A DNA stretch of 64,000 nt from Shewanella sp. OMA3-2 (GCF_021513195.1 NZ_CP090974.1:2430001-2494000); one strand, 5' to 3'. Shown: positions 28,819 to 38,658, numbered from the stretch's first letter. The notes: generated by a model from the letters alone, not told the origin. Numbers and translations: made by a program.

Positions 28819-30243
28819 TTGAGAGCATCAATTTTTGTTATTACTGCAGGTCTTACCCTGTTAAGTGGTTGCCAAACCGTTACGGTTAAAGATGTCGAAA
28901 CAGAAAAAATCACTCGCCATGCTAATAAAACCACATTAACAAAGGTGCCCAAGTCTTTAGCCCGTCGCCAATATCAAGACAGTGGTGATGTGTGGGAGCG
29001 TATCCGTTTTTCAATGGATATACCTATTCCAGACGAACAGTTAGTTAATCAATATCGACAATGGTATATCAACAACCCACAGCATCTTGAACGTATTTCA
29101 CAACGCGCTAAACCATTTTTATATTTAATTGTTGAAGAGTTTAATGATAGAGACTTACCCATTGAGCTAGCGTTATTACCTATGGTAGAAAGCTCTTTCA
29201 ATCCCTTTGCTTATTCCAGTGCTGATGCATCAGGCTTGTGGCAGTTTACTTCTCCCATGGCCAGCCATTTTGGCTTAGAAATGAATTGGTGGTATGACGG
29301 CAGAAGAGATGTGCCCGCAGCGACAACGGCAGCATTAGATATGTTGGAATACTTGTATAGAAAAACGGATAACTGGTTATATGCATTAGCCGCATACAAT
29401 GCCGGTGAAGGGCGGTTGCGTGAGGCAATTAGATACAATGAAGCCAGAGGCTTAAGCACTGACTTTTGGTCGTTACCTTTACCTAAAGAAACTCGTCAAT
29501 ATGTGCCGCAATTACTGGCTATAGCTGATGTTATAAAACATTCCAAACGCTATGGCATCAATCTTGAGTCAATTCCTAACAAACCGTTAGTTGAAGTTAT
29601 TAATATTGGAAGTCAAATTGATATCGCTGTTGCAGCCGATCTGGCTAATATTCCAATTACCCGATTACAAGAGTTAAACCCTGGGTTTAATCGCTGGGCA
29701 ACCTCACCTGATGGGCCACATCAACTGATTGTGCCAATAAATAAAGTAAAGCAATTTAAAAAAGCACTTGAAGACACCGACATCAGCGAAAGAGTTAAAT
29801 GGTTTAAGTATCAAATAAAACCAGGTGACAATATCAGTTCTATTGCTAAACGTCATCAAACCAGTGTGTCTAAAATTCAACAAATGAATGACATCAGTGG
29901 TGATAAAATTACGGCGGGTAAAATACTTTATATGCCACATACAGCATCACAAGTGATATTAGATGTTGAGTTGGCGGCTGCTAAGTCAGCTCAAGCATTA
30001 TCGCAAAAACCAACAGTGACGAACACGGTAAGATTGCCAGTCACCATGCCGACAGATAAACCAGCGGTTAACACTAATCATACAGTGCAGTACGGCGACA
30101 CACTTTGGAGTATCGCTAGGGTGTATAAAGTAAGCGTCGAGCAAATCACTCGCTGGAATAATATGACCGATAAAGACAGATTAAGTGTTGGTAAAACGCT
30201 GACGTTCTACCATCAGCCATATAGCAAACAACAAACCCAGTAA
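28819..30243 (+). CDS. MltD-type membrane-bound lytic murein transglycosylase (copy 1)
   Basis: Lipoprotein enzyme that cleaves peptidoglycan glycan strands. It starts at TTG 28819 (AAGGA is 11 bases upstream) and has a lipobox LSGC at residues 15-18. The SLT catalytic domain carries the catalytic Glu in LPMVESSFNP, then SADASGLWQF and ALAAYNAGEGR. Two LysM domains follow (YQIKPGDNISSIAKRH and VQYGDTLWSIARVYKVS). Length is 474 residues. A second protein of the same architecture starts at 62621; that copy sits next to gloB as in E. coli, so this one is the extra paralogue. Confidence 0.92.
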   Translation: MRASIFVITAGLTLLSGCQTVTVKDVETEKITRHANKTTLTKVPKSLARRQYQDSGDVWERIRFSMDIPIPDEQLVNQYRQWYINNPQHLERISQRAKPFLYLIVEEFNDRDLPIELALLPMVESSFNPFAYSSADASGLWQFTSPMASHFGLEMNWWYDGRRDVPAATTAALDMLEYLYRKTDNWLYALAAYNAGEGRLREAIRYNEARGLSTDFWSLPLPKETRQYVPQLLAIADVIKHSKRYGINLESIPNKPLVEVINIGSQIDIAVAADLANIPITRLQELNPGFNRWATSPDGPHQLIVPINKVKQFKKALEDTDISERVKWFKYQIKPGDNISSIAKRHQTSVSKIQQMNDISGDKITAGKILYMPHTASQVILDVELAAAKSAQALSQKPTVTNTVRLPVTMPTDKPAVNTNHTVQYGDTLWSIARVYKVSVEQITRWNNMTDKDRLSVGKTLTFYHQPYSKQQTQ

Positions 30244-30297
30244 TAAATAGATAACAAGCAGCATAAAAGCTTATACAGAATTGTTGCAATACAGATA

Positions 30298-30333
30298 TTA
30301 AATAGCTGCATCACTCGTTGTGCAGCTATTTAA
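30298..30333. terminator. Bidirectional hairpin between mltD copy 1 and sirB2
   Basis: TTAAATAGCTGCA (30298-30310) pairs perfectly over 13 bases with TGCAGCTATTTAA (30321-30333). It lies between convergent genes; A/T tails on both sides allow termination either way. Confidence 0.65.
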
Positions 30334-30345
30334 TATAATATCCAG

Positions 30346-30789
30346 CTAAGCGATTGCAGCAAGCATCGACTGACTTAAATCCAAATAACCACTGGTATTG
30401 TCAACAACACCTTTAGTCTTAAGATGATCTGCAAAACCTAATCGAGCAGTCATCAGCAACCAAAATATCGCACTCACTAAACCCGCTATACGCCATAAGG
30501 TTGATTTTGCCCACTTAAGAGCAAGCGTAATAGACAATACATAAAATACAAAGCCTGCAAGTTTAGATGATGCCCAGCCGTTTACGAATGGGTATAAGCT
30601 CAGTGGGTTAACCACAACAAGATAGATAAAGCTACAGATAAACAGTGTGTATAAGACATGTGGGCCCACTTTTAGTAACTTATTGTTGACCTTGTCAGAA
30701 CCTCTCATGGTTAACACAAAACTGATGAGAAACAATATAAACGTCAAAGCAATTATTGTCAGATGAGTGTGTTTAACTATCATGTACAT
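30346..30789 (-). CDS. sirB2: SirB2-family inner-membrane protein
   Basis: Small integral membrane protein of 147 residues with four hydrophobic segments, beginning MIVKHTHLTIIALTFILFL and containing MRGSDKVNNKLLKVGPHVLYT, the H-x-x-Y-T segment typical of SirB/SirB2. The molecular function of the family is not known. I see no operon partner. It marks the last ordinary gene before the accessory region to its right. Confidence 0.85.
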   Translation of the reverse strand: MYMIVKHTHLTIIALTFILFLISFVLTMRGSDKVNNKLLKVGPHVLYTLFICSFIYLVVVNPLSLYPFVNGWASSKLAGFVFYVLSITLALKWAKSTLWRIAGLVSAIFWLLMTARLGFADHLKTKGVVDNTSGYLDLSQSMLAAIA

Positions 30790-30979
30790 GGTGTTATTCC
30801 CTAAAAAGTAATGTTGATTAAAACTTATGTTATCAATGTATCATTAAAAGCAAAGTTAACTTAACGTTCAAAAGATATGACAACAAAAATCAATCTTAAC
30901 AATAAGTCCTTTTTTCAATATTAATAAAGCACTGCTAGGTACATTTTGGCCACATCTTTTCAATGTCGATTAAGTAACA

Positions 30980-31156
30980 ATGTCTATTTATGATGCTTAT
31001 GTCAGCCAATTTTTATTAAATGCCTTAAAAAGCTAGCGTTTAAATGGCTTTCATTTAGTGGTAGATGAAGCAGATAAAATATTGATAAAACACTCCACTC
31101 AGTTAATTAACGAAACAAAAGTTGATGACATAATTCTATTACCACTACATTTATAA
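30980..31156 (+). pseudogene. Short ORF with in-frame TAG, left edge of the accessory region
   Basis: From ATG 30980 the frame reads MSIYDAYVSQFLLNALKS, a TAG at 31034-31036, then continues in frame as RLNGFHLVVDEADKILIKH to a TAA at 31154. Both parts look protein-like by amino acid composition, so this may be a decayed fragment of a larger gene. No homologue is recognised. The rest of 30790-31305 is AT-rich sequence in which I see nothing else. Confidence 0.3.
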
Positions 31157-31305
31157 ACTATTGGAAACTAGAGGCCCTATTGACTATATGACCAATAGAG
31201 CCAATCTTTATTGTATCTGCATGTAATCATTGGTGATTGAAGTCCTTTGTGGCAAACTAATCCCAATTGCAGTTTGTTGTTGTGCTAGAAGGACCTAAAT
31301 CTCAA

Positions 31306-33768
31306 ATGAGCATCAATAAAGCCAAGCTTTCCGAAACCGATATCATTAGCAAATTCATCATGCCAGCCATTAAAAGTGCGGGCTGGAATGATATGTCACA
31401 AATTCGCCAGGAGGTGAAATTACGTGACGGTAAAGTGATTGTTCGTGGCCAATTAGGCGTGCGTAAAACGGTTAAATCTGCTGATATTGTGCTGTATCAC
31501 AAACCCAGTATGCCACTTGCGGTAATTGAGGCTAAAGCCAATAAACACGAAGTCGGTAAGGGAATGCAACAGGCGCTTGATTATGCTCGTTTGCTCGATG
31601 TACCTTTTATCTTTGCCTCTAACGGTGATGGTTTTATCTTTCATGATAAAACCAAGCTCGGAACTAGCGAAGCACACCAACTCGAAACAGAAATCCGTTT
31701 AGAAGATTTTCCAACGCCAAAAGAGCTTTGGACTAAATACTGTATTTGGAAAGGTTACACCGAGGCTCAGTTACCGATTATCAATCAAGAATATCATGAT
31801 GATGGCACGGGTAAGCATCCGCGCTATTATCAACTTCAAGCTATCAATAAAACCATCGAAGCCATTTCATCTGGCAAAGACAGGGTATTACTTGTGATGG
31901 CGACCGGTACGGGTAAAACCTACACCGCATTTCAAATTATTTACCGCTTATGGAAGTCCCGCGCCAAGAAGCGCATCTTGTTTTTAGCCGACCGTAATAT
32001 CCTGGTTGATCAAACTAAGACTGGTGATTTTCAACCTTTTGGCTCTGCAATGACCAAAATTACTGGGCGCACGGTTGATCCTGCATTTGAAATTCATTTA
32101 GCGCTTTATCAAGCATTAACCGGTCCAGAAGAGCACCAAAAAGCCTTTAAACAAGTCGACCCAGACTTTTTCGACTTAATCATTATCGACGAGTGTCATC
32201 GTGGTAGTGCTTCTGAAGACAGTGCCTGGCGCGAAATTCTTGAGTACTTTAAAAGCGCCGCCCAGGTTGGACTTACTGCAACGCCCAAAGAAACCGATGA
32301 AGTCTCTAACACAGATTATTTTGGTGAGCCGGTTTATACCTATTCCCTTAAAGAAGGCATTGAAGATGGCTTTTTAGCACCCTATAAAGTGGTGCGTGTC
32401 GATATCGATGTTGATTTACAAGGCTGGCGACCCACAAAAGGCCAAATAGATAATAACGGCGAAGTGATTGAAGACAGGATCTACAACCAAAAAGATTTCG
32501 ACCGTACCATGGTGATTGATGAGCGCACTCAGCTTGTGGCCGAGACAATCACTAACTACCTAAAACGTACCGATCCTATGGCCAAAACCATAGTGTTTTG
32601 TAACGACATCGATCATGCAGACCGTATGCGCCGTGCACTGGCTAATCTCAACCCTGAGCAGATGGCTAAAAACGAAAAGTACGTGATGAAAATCACCGGT
32701 GATGATGAACTAGGTAAAGCCCAGCTTGATAATTTCATCAATCCTAAAAAAGCCTATCCGGTAATCGCCACTACGTCAGAGTTGATGTCCACCGGCGTAG
32801 ACGCTAAAACCTGTAAGTTAGTGGTGCTGGATCAAAACATTCAGTCGATGACCAAGTTTAAACAGATTATTGGCCGTGGAACCCGCATCGATGACAGATA
32901 CGGCAAACTGTGGTTCACCATTTTAGATTTTAAAAAAGCCACCGAACTGTTTGCCGATGAACGCTTTGACGGTACACCAGAAAAAATAATCAAAGTTACA
33001 CCCGAAGATATCGAAGATGAGAATATCGATATTGATGCGGATGATGATGAATTTGCTGGTGCTGATGGGGCAGATATTCAAGGCCAACATCCAGATGAAG
33101 ATGATAGTAATCAAACTGACACCATCAATGAGCCTCAAGGTGATGGCAGCTTTAGCGACGGTGAATGGGATGATGGCGAAACCCGTAAAATAAATAAGTA
33201 TCGCGTATCTGGCGTCACCGTCAGTAAAGTGGCTGAGCGAGTGCAGTATTACGACAGTGACGGCAAGTTAGTCACCGAATCATTTAAAGATTACACCCGT
33301 AAAACCATGGCCAAACAATTCAGCTCACTCGACGAGTTTGTTAAACGCTGGAACGACTCCGATCGTAAACAAGCCATTATCGATGAGCTCGCACTAGAGG
33401 GTATTATTTGGTCGGCACTAGAAGATGAAGTTGGTAAAGACATGGACCCATTCGACATGATTTGCCATGTGGTTTACGACCAGCCTCCACTCACTCGTGC
33501 CGAACGGGTAAATAACGTGCAAAAGCGCAATTACTTCACTAAATATTCCGCTACTGCACAAGCAGTACTGCAAAATTTACTGGTAAAATATGCCGATGTC
33601 GGCGTGCAAGAAATCGAAAACATGCAAGTGCTTAAAGTCGCGCCATTTACCGACTACGGTAATTTGAGTGAAATCGTTAAAAAAGGCTTTGGCGGCAAGC
33701 AAGAATACGAGCAGGCCATTAGTGATCTAGAAGCGCAAATTTATCAAATACATCAGCAATCAGCCTAG
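31306..33768 (+). CDS. hsdR: Type I restriction enzyme, R (endonuclease/translocase) subunit
   Basis: Translocating and cutting subunit of a type I restriction-modification complex. I prefer ATG 31306 ([17 protein letters not shown]); AGAAGGA is upstream, while the in-frame TTG at 31267 has none. The nuclease domain is at the N-terminus, with D-I-V-L and VIEAKAN forming the PD-(D/E)xK core near residues 60-82. SF2 helicase motifs follow: [10 protein letters not shown] (Walker A), [15 protein letters not shown] and IGRGTRID. The C-terminal part, rich in acidic residues around 590-640, probably contacts the methylase. Of the type I families the arrangement most resembles EcoAI/EcoEI. Small unrelated genes separate it from hsdM. 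Confidence 0.95.
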   Translation: MSINKAKLSETDIISKFIMPAIKSAGWNDMSQIRQEVKLRDGKVIVRGQLGVRKTVKSADIVLYHKPSMPLAVIEAKANKHEVGKGMQQALDYARLLDVPFIFASNGDGFIFHDKTKLGTSEAHQLETEIRLEDFPTPKELWTKYCIWKGYTEAQLPIINQEYHDDGTGKHPRYYQLQAINKTIEAISSGKDRVLLVMATGTGKTYTAFQIIYRLWKSRAKKRILFLADRNILVDQTKTGDFQPFGSAMTKITGRTVDPAFEIHLALYQALTGPEEHQKAFKQVDPDFFDLIIIDECHRGSASEDSAWREILEYFKSAAQVGLTATPKETDEVSNTDYFGEPVYTYSLKEGIEDGFLAPYKVVRVDIDVDLQGWRPTKGQIDNNGEVIEDRIYNQKDFDRTMVIDERTQLVAETITNYLKRTDPMAKTIVFCNDIDHADRMRRALANLNPEQMAKNEKYVMKITGDDELGKAQLDNFINPKKAYPVIATTSELMSTGVDAKTCKLVVLDQNIQSMTKFKQIIGRGTRIDDRYGKLWFTILDFKKATELFADERFDGTPEKIIKVTPEDIEDENIDIDADDDEFAGADGADIQGQHPDEDDSNQTDTINEPQGDGSFSDGEWDDGETRKINKYRVSGVTVSKVAERVQYYDSDGKLVTESFKDYTRKTMAKQFSSLDEFVKRWNDSDRKQAIIDELALEGIIWSALEDEVGKDMDPFDMICHVVYDQPPLTRAERVNNVQKRNYFTKYSATAQAVLQNLLVKYADVGVQEIENMQVLKVAPFTDYGNLSEIVKKGFGGKQEYEQAISDLEAQIYQIHQQSA

Positions 33769-33835
33769 TAGAAATAACAAAAGTATGCTGTCCACCGACT
33801 AGCTAGTAAAATTGGTCGTTAGAATAGTTGTTTAG

Positions 33836-34168
33836 CTAGTTGTCTAGTTCAGCTGATAGCGACCTGAGACTCATTGTAATGTCATCATTTAAGCAGCTAT
33901 GACCAACATATTGGCTGCGAACTTTATCAAGGTTGAGGGCTTGATAACTGGGTAGTTCAACCAATATATCAAGGTATGAATCTAACACTTCCTCTTTGGT
34001 TGTTTTTCGCTGTAACTGTTTCTTAATGTTCTCTGCAAGCTTTTTCTCTGCTTCATCATCATTGTCATCATAAAGAGCTTCATAAACTAAGCCTGCAAAT
34101 TTGTTAATACTAAGATTTAGCTTTTGCAGTAACTCTTTTATTTGTTTCTGTTTTATTTCTGTCCCCAT
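33836..34168 (-). CDS. Hypothetical regulator-like protein between hsdR and hsdM
   Basis: Protein of 110 residues beginning MGTEIKQKQIKELLQKLNLSINKFAGLVYEALYD. The N-terminal 30 residues resemble the first helices of a helix-turn-helix domain, followed by a highly charged helical segment (DDNDDEAEKKLAENIKKQLQRKTTKEE). It runs opposite to the restriction genes and is divergent from the two tiny genes at 34248 and 34408, a classical position for a local regulator. The regulator role is inferred only from these features. Confidence 0.65.
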   Translation of the reverse strand: MGTEIKQKQIKELLQKLNLSINKFAGLVYEALYDDNDDEAEKKLAENIKKQLQRKTTKEEVLDSYLDILVELPSYQALNLDKVRSQYVGHSCLNDDITMSLRSLSAELDN

Positions 34169-34247
34169 AAGTCCCCACCCCTTATGTCATTCTGTGCCTG
34201 TCTTAGCGAAGACACTAATTAAATTAATCAGAAAAAAGGAATTAAAC

Positions 34248-34397
34248 ATGACTAAAAGTAAAACTCCAATGACACCAGAAGCCGCTGCTCGTATTCAGTC
34301 TTCTGAAGCAATTAAAAATGGTGGCAAAGTCGAAAAAGGTACTTTTGCACCCCGAGTGCAGCGCGCCTCAGAAACTAACCAAAAGTCAGGCAAATAA
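34248..34397 (+). CDS. Tiny protein resembling the seed-maturation (SMP) motif
   Basis: Forty-nine residues, with AAAAAAGGA eight bases upstream of the ATG. The sequence MTKSKTPMTPEAAARIQSSEAIKNG continues with GGKVEKGTFAPRVQRA; the pattern T-P-E-A-A-A-R-I-Q-S-x-E plus G-G-x-V-x-K-G-x-F resembles the SMP (seed maturation protein) repeat seen in some small bacterial proteins. It is hydrophilic, without Cys or Trp. It lies eleven bases before a second tiny gene, so the two form an operon. The function is not known. Confidence 0.6.
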   Translation: MTKSKTPMTPEAAARIQSSEAIKNGGKVEKGTFAPRVQRASETNQKSGK

Positions 34398-34407
34398 GGA
34401 GACTACC

Positions 34408-34533
34408 TTGAGTAAATCAACACCTACTTCAAAAGCACCAGCAACACCACGTCCAAGTAACAATCCCAATTACCCAAGCACGACGGGTAAACCTTCTGGT
34501 AATGGGCGAGGTAACGTTCCAAAGAGTAAATAA
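34408..34533 (+). CDS. Tiny Ser/Pro/Asn-rich protein, partner of the SMP-like gene
   Basis: Forty-one residues from TTG 34408, with AAGGAG seven bases upstream as strong support for the start. Composition is low-complexity and basic (SKSTPTSKAPATPRPSNNPN, GNGRGNVPKSK), so it is probably disordered. It sits immediately after the 49-residue SMP-like gene and immediately before a terminator, making a compact two-gene unit inserted between hsdR and hsdM. No function can be assigned. Confidence 0.55.
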   Translation: MSKSTPTSKAPATPRPSNNPNYPSTTGKPSGNGRGNVPKSK

Positions 34534-34557
34534 AATAATTTAACGTTAAATTCGGCG

Positions 34558-34586
34558 AAAGCGGTCCCTGAAAGTGACCGCTTTTT
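34558..34586 (+). terminator. Terminator of the two-gene small-protein unit
   Basis: AAAGCGGTC (34558-34566), loop CCTGAAAGT, GACCGCTTT (34576-34584), T run. Also positioned at the end of the convergent zinc-ribbon gene. Confidence 0.82.
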
Positions 34587-34597
34587 TACGTATGAAA

Positions 34598-35005
34598 TTA
34601 TCGACAGTTGTTAGTAGCATACTGACGAAAAATAGGAACAAATCCTTTCACATCATTTTTATAATCAGAGTAGGGATAATCTTCTTGCGCTCCTTTAAGA
34701 GCACATAAGCAAACATCACGCTTACTTCGATAAAGGTTTTCAGAAATAGAATTATTACTTCCATTAATACAACTGTCTAACAATGCATATTCAACAGCAA
34801 TCGGGTAACGATCACCGTAGCCTTTCAACTCGTCGCGATAGGTATGAACACCAATATAGGTTAAAAGCGCGAGGGCAGTTCCTGTTATCATTTTTCGTTT
34901 GGAAAACTCATAACCTTTGTAATCTTTCTCGCATTTTTTACAGCGTATATTTTCAGCATATTCAATTTTATTATCTTCGCTGCAATGGGGACATTCAATA
35001 ATCAT
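34598..35005 (-). CDS. Zinc-ribbon and single-membrane-segment protein, function unknown
   Basis: Protein of 135 residues. The N-terminus is a zinc ribbon, IIECPHCSEDNKIEY followed by IRCKKCEKDYKG (two CxxC pairs, residues 5-8 and 22-25). A hydrophobic helix follows (MITGTALALLTYIGVHTY), and the rest is a Cys-containing domain (LLDSCINGS, DVCLCALKGAQ) presumably outside the membrane. This zinc-ribbon plus membrane-anchor layout recurs in accessory regions, but I cannot name a family. It points away from hsdM and separates it from the tiny genes. Confidence 0.65.
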   Translation of the reverse strand: MIIECPHCSEDNKIEYAENIRCKKCEKDYKGYEFSKRKMITGTALALLTYIGVHTYRDELKGYGDRYPIAVEYALLDSCINGSNNSISENLYRSKRDVCLCALKGAQEDYPYSDYKNDVKGFVPIFRQYATNNCR

Positions 35006-35257
35006 GGGGCACCACTAATATTCATCCTTGCTAATTAGTTGTAATAAAAAATATTTAACCATAAATATGCACATTTTGCATAACCAATTTCAACATAGTT
35101 AGATAAATATTAACCATTTAAATTCTAATATTAAACTTAACAGGTTCAGCAAACAGTATTTTGTTTGGCATTCTAGATAATTATGGATTTATATCAGTGT
35201 ATTAACATAATGATTTTGCTACTATCAACGCAATATTTTTGTTTTGAGAATCAGTTT

Positions 35258-36763
35258 ATGTCTATCAGTTCAGCAATCAAATCCATCCAAGATATTATGC
35301 GTAAAGATGCCGGCGTTGACGGTGATGCTCAGCGATTAGGGCAAATGTCTTGGTTACTCTTTCTTAAAGTGTTTGATGCACAAGAAGAAGAGTTGGAGCT
35401 TGAACTAGACGATTACCGCGAGCCAATTCCTACAGAGTTTTTATGGCGCAACTGGGCAGCTGATAACGAAGGTATTACCGGCGATGAGCTGCTTGAGTTT
35501 GTAAATGATGAGCTATTTCCTCAGCTTAAAAACTTAACCGCACCAATCGATAAAAATCCACGTGGCTTTGTGGTAAAAGCGGCATTTTCAGATGCGTTTA
35601 ACTACATGAAAAACGGCACGCTACTGCGCCAGGTGATCAACAAGCTTAATGAGATTGATTTTACCGACTCAAACGAGCGACATTTGTTTGGTGACTTGTA
35701 CGAGCAAATCTTAAAAGACTTACAAAGTGCGGGTAATGCAGGCGAATTTTACACTCCGAGAGCGATTACTAAATTTATTGTGGCGGTCACTAATCCACAA
35801 CTTGGTGAATCTATCATGGACCCAGCCTGCGGAACCGGCGGCTTTTTAGCGTGCGCATTTGACCATGTTAAAGCCAATTCCGTTAAAACCAGTGACGACC
35901 ACCAAACCCTACAACTGCAAATACATGGCGTTGAAAAAAAGCAGCTACCGCATTTATTGTGTACCACCAACATGATGCTGCACGGTATTGAAGTCCTGGT
36001 ACAAATCAAACACGGCAATACGCTGAACAAGCCGCTTTCAAGTTGGGATGAAGAAATTGATGTCATCATCACCAATCCGCCCTTTGGCGGCACCGAAGAA
36101 GACGGTATTGAAAAGAACTTCCCCAGCGAGTTTCAAACCCGTGAAACTGCCGACTTGTTCTTGCAGCTCATTATTGAGGTGCTGGCAGAGCCTTCAGCCG
36201 GTAAAGAGGGCGGGCGCGCAGCAGTGGTATTGCCAGACGGCACCTTATTTGGTGAAGGCGTTAAAACCAAAATCAAAAAGATGTTAATGGACGAATGTAA
36301 CCTCCACACCATAGTGCGTTTACCTAATGGGGTGTTTAACCCCTACACTGGCATTAAAACCAACATACTGTTTTTCACTAAAGGCACGCCGACCAAAGAG
36401 GTGTGGTTTTACGAGCATCCATACCCAGTAGGGGTTAAAAACTACAACAAAACTAAGCCAATGAAGTTTGAAGAGTTTGAGACAGAACTTGCCTGGTGGG
36501 GCAACGAAGCTGATGGTTTTGCATCACGAGTAGAAAACGAGCAAGCCTGGAAAGTGTCAATCGATGACATTATTGCCCGCAACTACAACCTCGACATTAA
36601 AAACCCCCATGTCGGCGAGGTTATTAGCCACGATCCACTCGAATTGTTAACTGATTACGCCAAGCAACAAGCAGATATTCAAGCGATACGCGATCAGCTA
36701 AAAGGCATTCTCGCCGCTGCACTTGCTCCAACACCTTCAGCAAAGCGTGAAGGTGACAAGTAA
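35258..36763 (+). CDS. hsdM: Type I restriction-modification DNA methyltransferase, M subunit
   Basis: Adenine-N6 methyltransferase of the type I complex. I prefer ATG 35258 (MSISSAIKSIQDIMRKDAGVDGD), giving 501 residues, over an in-frame ATG at 35183 whose translated leader is hydrophobic and unlike the family. SAM-binding motif I is DPACGTGGFLA and the catalytic motif is NPPFGG. The N-terminal helical domain has RLGQMSWLLFLKVFD, conserved in HsdM. Its stop codon overlaps the hsdS start (TAATG), so M and S are translationally coupled. Confidence 0.95.
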   Translation: MSISSAIKSIQDIMRKDAGVDGDAQRLGQMSWLLFLKVFDAQEEELELELDDYREPIPTEFLWRNWAADNEGITGDELLEFVNDELFPQLKNLTAPIDKNPRGFVVKAAFSDAFNYMKNGTLLRQVINKLNEIDFTDSNERHLFGDLYEQILKDLQSAGNAGEFYTPRAITKFIVAVTNPQLGESIMDPACGTGGFLACAFDHVKANSVKTSDDHQTLQLQIHGVEKKQLPHLLCTTNMMLHGIEVLVQIKHGNTLNKPLSSWDEEIDVIITNPPFGGTEEDGIEKNFPSEFQTRETADLFLQLIIEVLAEPSAGKEGGRAAVVLPDGTLFGEGVKTKIKKMLMDECNLHTIVRLPNGVFNPYTGIKTNILFFTKGTPTKEVWFYEHPYPVGVKNYNKTKPMKFEEFETELAWWGNEADGFASRVENEQAWKVSIDDIIARNYNLDIKNPHVGEVISHDPLELLTDYAKQQADIQAIRDQLKGILAAALAPTPSAKREGDK

Positions 36764-38658
36764 TGGCTAAATCTCTTGAGTTGAAAACAAACGTAAACGC
36801 AGAAAGCCTTAGCTCTGAGCAATTAATAACAGGCCACATTGATATTTGGACCTCAGCCATTGAGCAAAAGTCGTCAGCAGGCCGTGGCACATCGAACAAG
36901 TTTTCGTTATACGGCATCAAAAAACTGCGTGAACTGATTTTAGAATTGGCCGTGCGTGGCAAGTTAGTGCCGCAGGATCCAAACGACGAAGCTGCGTCAG
37001 TATTGCTTGAGCGAATTGCAGCTGAAAAAGCGCAGTTAGTTAAAGAAGGTAAGCTTAAAAAACAAAAGCCGTTGCCTGAGATTGATGAAGATGAAAAGCC
37101 GTTTGAATTGCCGGAAAGGTGGGAATGGAGCAAGTTAGGTTCCTTATCAAGTGATATACACTATGGGTATACTGCTTCTGCGATGCACAACAGTGAAGGA
37201 CTTCGGCTTCTTAGGATTACCGATATTCAAAATGATAAAGTAAATTGGTCTACAGTTCCTGCTTGTGATATCTCCCTCGAAAAAGCTAAAAACTACTTAC
37301 TTGAAAACGATGATATTTTATTAGCTCGTACTGGTGGGACAATTGGAAAATCGTATCTTGTAGAAAATATTAATGTAGAAGCTATTTTTGCTTCTTATTT
37401 AATCAGAGTCCGTAGAATTGAATCTATGTATGCTTCCTATATAAAAGTCTATTTAGGTAGTCAACTTTATTGGCGGCAGCTCTATGATAATGCGGCAGGA
37501 ACAGGTCAACCTAATGTTAACGCAACAGCATTAAAAAGCTTATTGTTTCCTATTCCTCCCAAAGAAGAACAACACCGAATCGTAGCCAAAGTCGATGAGT
37601 TAATGCTCTTGTGTGATGCCCTTGAAGCGCAAACCGAAGCCAGTATTTCGGCGCACCAAACCTTAGTCGAAACCTTGCTCAATGCACTACTACTGCCTAA
37701 TACAACCCCACAAGCGCCGACAAATGCGAGCAACACTTTAGCTGACAGCCTAGAACCAGCTTTCGACAATAGTGATGCAAACAGCCCTGAGCCATCTTTG
37801 GCAAACAGCTTTGAAAAGGCCTGGCTACGCATAGCCGAACATTTCGACACGCTATTCACCACAGCAGCCAGCATCGACACCCTAAAACAAACCATCCTCC
37901 AACTCGCCGTCATGGGCAAACTCGTACCACAAAATGTGAACGACGAACCAGCCGCCAAACTACTCGAACGCATCGCAGCCGAAAAATCTCAGCTGATTGC
38001 AGATAAAAAAATCAAAAAGCAGAAACCACTAGTTGATTTTGAAGGACTTGGTGAAATGAAGAAGCCTCTACCAAATAGCTGGGAATGGATTCGATTAGCT
38101 GATACTGCAGACTTAGTTCGAGGCGGTTCACCGAGACCCGCGGGTGACCCACGGTTTTATGGCGGTGATATTCCATTTTTAAAAGTAGGGGATATCACTC
38201 GAAAAAGCTCGAAATTTGTAGAAGGGTTTAATTCCACGATTACTGAAGCAGGCCTTCATAAAACAAGACTCATTGAAACAAGAACTGTTCTTCTTTCAAA
38301 TAGTGGCGCAACACTTGGTATTCCTGCAATTTGCACATTCCCTGCCACTTTTAATGATGGTGTTGCTGCGTTTGTAGAAAGATCACAATTTATTTTTGAT
38401 GAGTATCTATATTTATATTTATCCACACTAAGCAAATGGTTTTTAGACATAGCCTCTCGAGGTCAGGGTCAGCCTAACTTAAATACTGACATAATCAAAG
38501 CAACTTGGTTTGCTCTTCCTCCACACGAAGAGCAACATCGCATCGTCGCCAAAGCCGATGAACTAATGGTACTTTGTGACCAACTCAAAGCCCGTTTAAG
38601 CGACGCCCAAACCAACAAACTTCACCTCACCGACGCCATCGTCGAACAGGCTATTTAA
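36763..38658 (+). CDS. hsdS: Type I restriction-modification specificity subunit
   Basis: DNA-recognition subunit of 631 residues with two target recognition domains. Repeated conserved regions show the internal duplication: LAVRGKLVPQDPNDEAAS with LAVMGKLVPQNVNDEPAA, LLERIAAEKAQL with LLERIAAEKSQL, and KEEQHRIVAKVDELM with HEEQHRIVAKADELM. TRD1 is roughly residues 120-265 and TRD2 roughly 440-590; they differ, so a bipartite asymmetric site is expected. There is an N-terminal extension of about 50 residues before the first conserved region. The two halves are intact, with no frameshift. Only 32 bases separate it from the next defence gene. Confidence 0.94.
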   Translation: MAKSLELKTNVNAESLSSEQLITGHIDIWTSAIEQKSSAGRGTSNKFSLYGIKKLRELILELAVRGKLVPQDPNDEAASVLLERIAAEKAQLVKEGKLKKQKPLPEIDEDEKPFELPERWEWSKLGSLSSDIHYGYTASAMHNSEGLRLLRITDIQNDKVNWSTVPACDISLEKAKNYLLENDDILLARTGGTIGKSYLVENINVEAIFASYLIRVRRIESMYASYIKVYLGSQLYWRQLYDNAAGTGQPNVNATALKSLLFPIPPKEEQHRIVAKVDELMLLCDALEAQTEASISAHQTLVETLLNALLLPNTTPQAPTNASNTLADSLEPAFDNSDANSPEPSLANSFEKAWLRIAEHFDTLFTTAASIDTLKQTILQLAVMGKLVPQNVNDEPAAKLLERIAAEKSQLIADKKIKKQKPLVDFEGLGEMKKPLPNSWEWIRLADTADLVRGGSPRPAGDPRFYGGDIPFLKVGDITRKSSKFVEGFNSTITEAGLHKTRLIETRTVLLSNSGATLGIPAICTFPATFNDGVAAFVERSQFIFDEYLYLYLSTLSKWFLDIASRGQGQPNLNTDIIKATWFALPPHEEQHRIVAKADELMVLCDQLKARLSDAQTNKLHLTDAIVEQAI

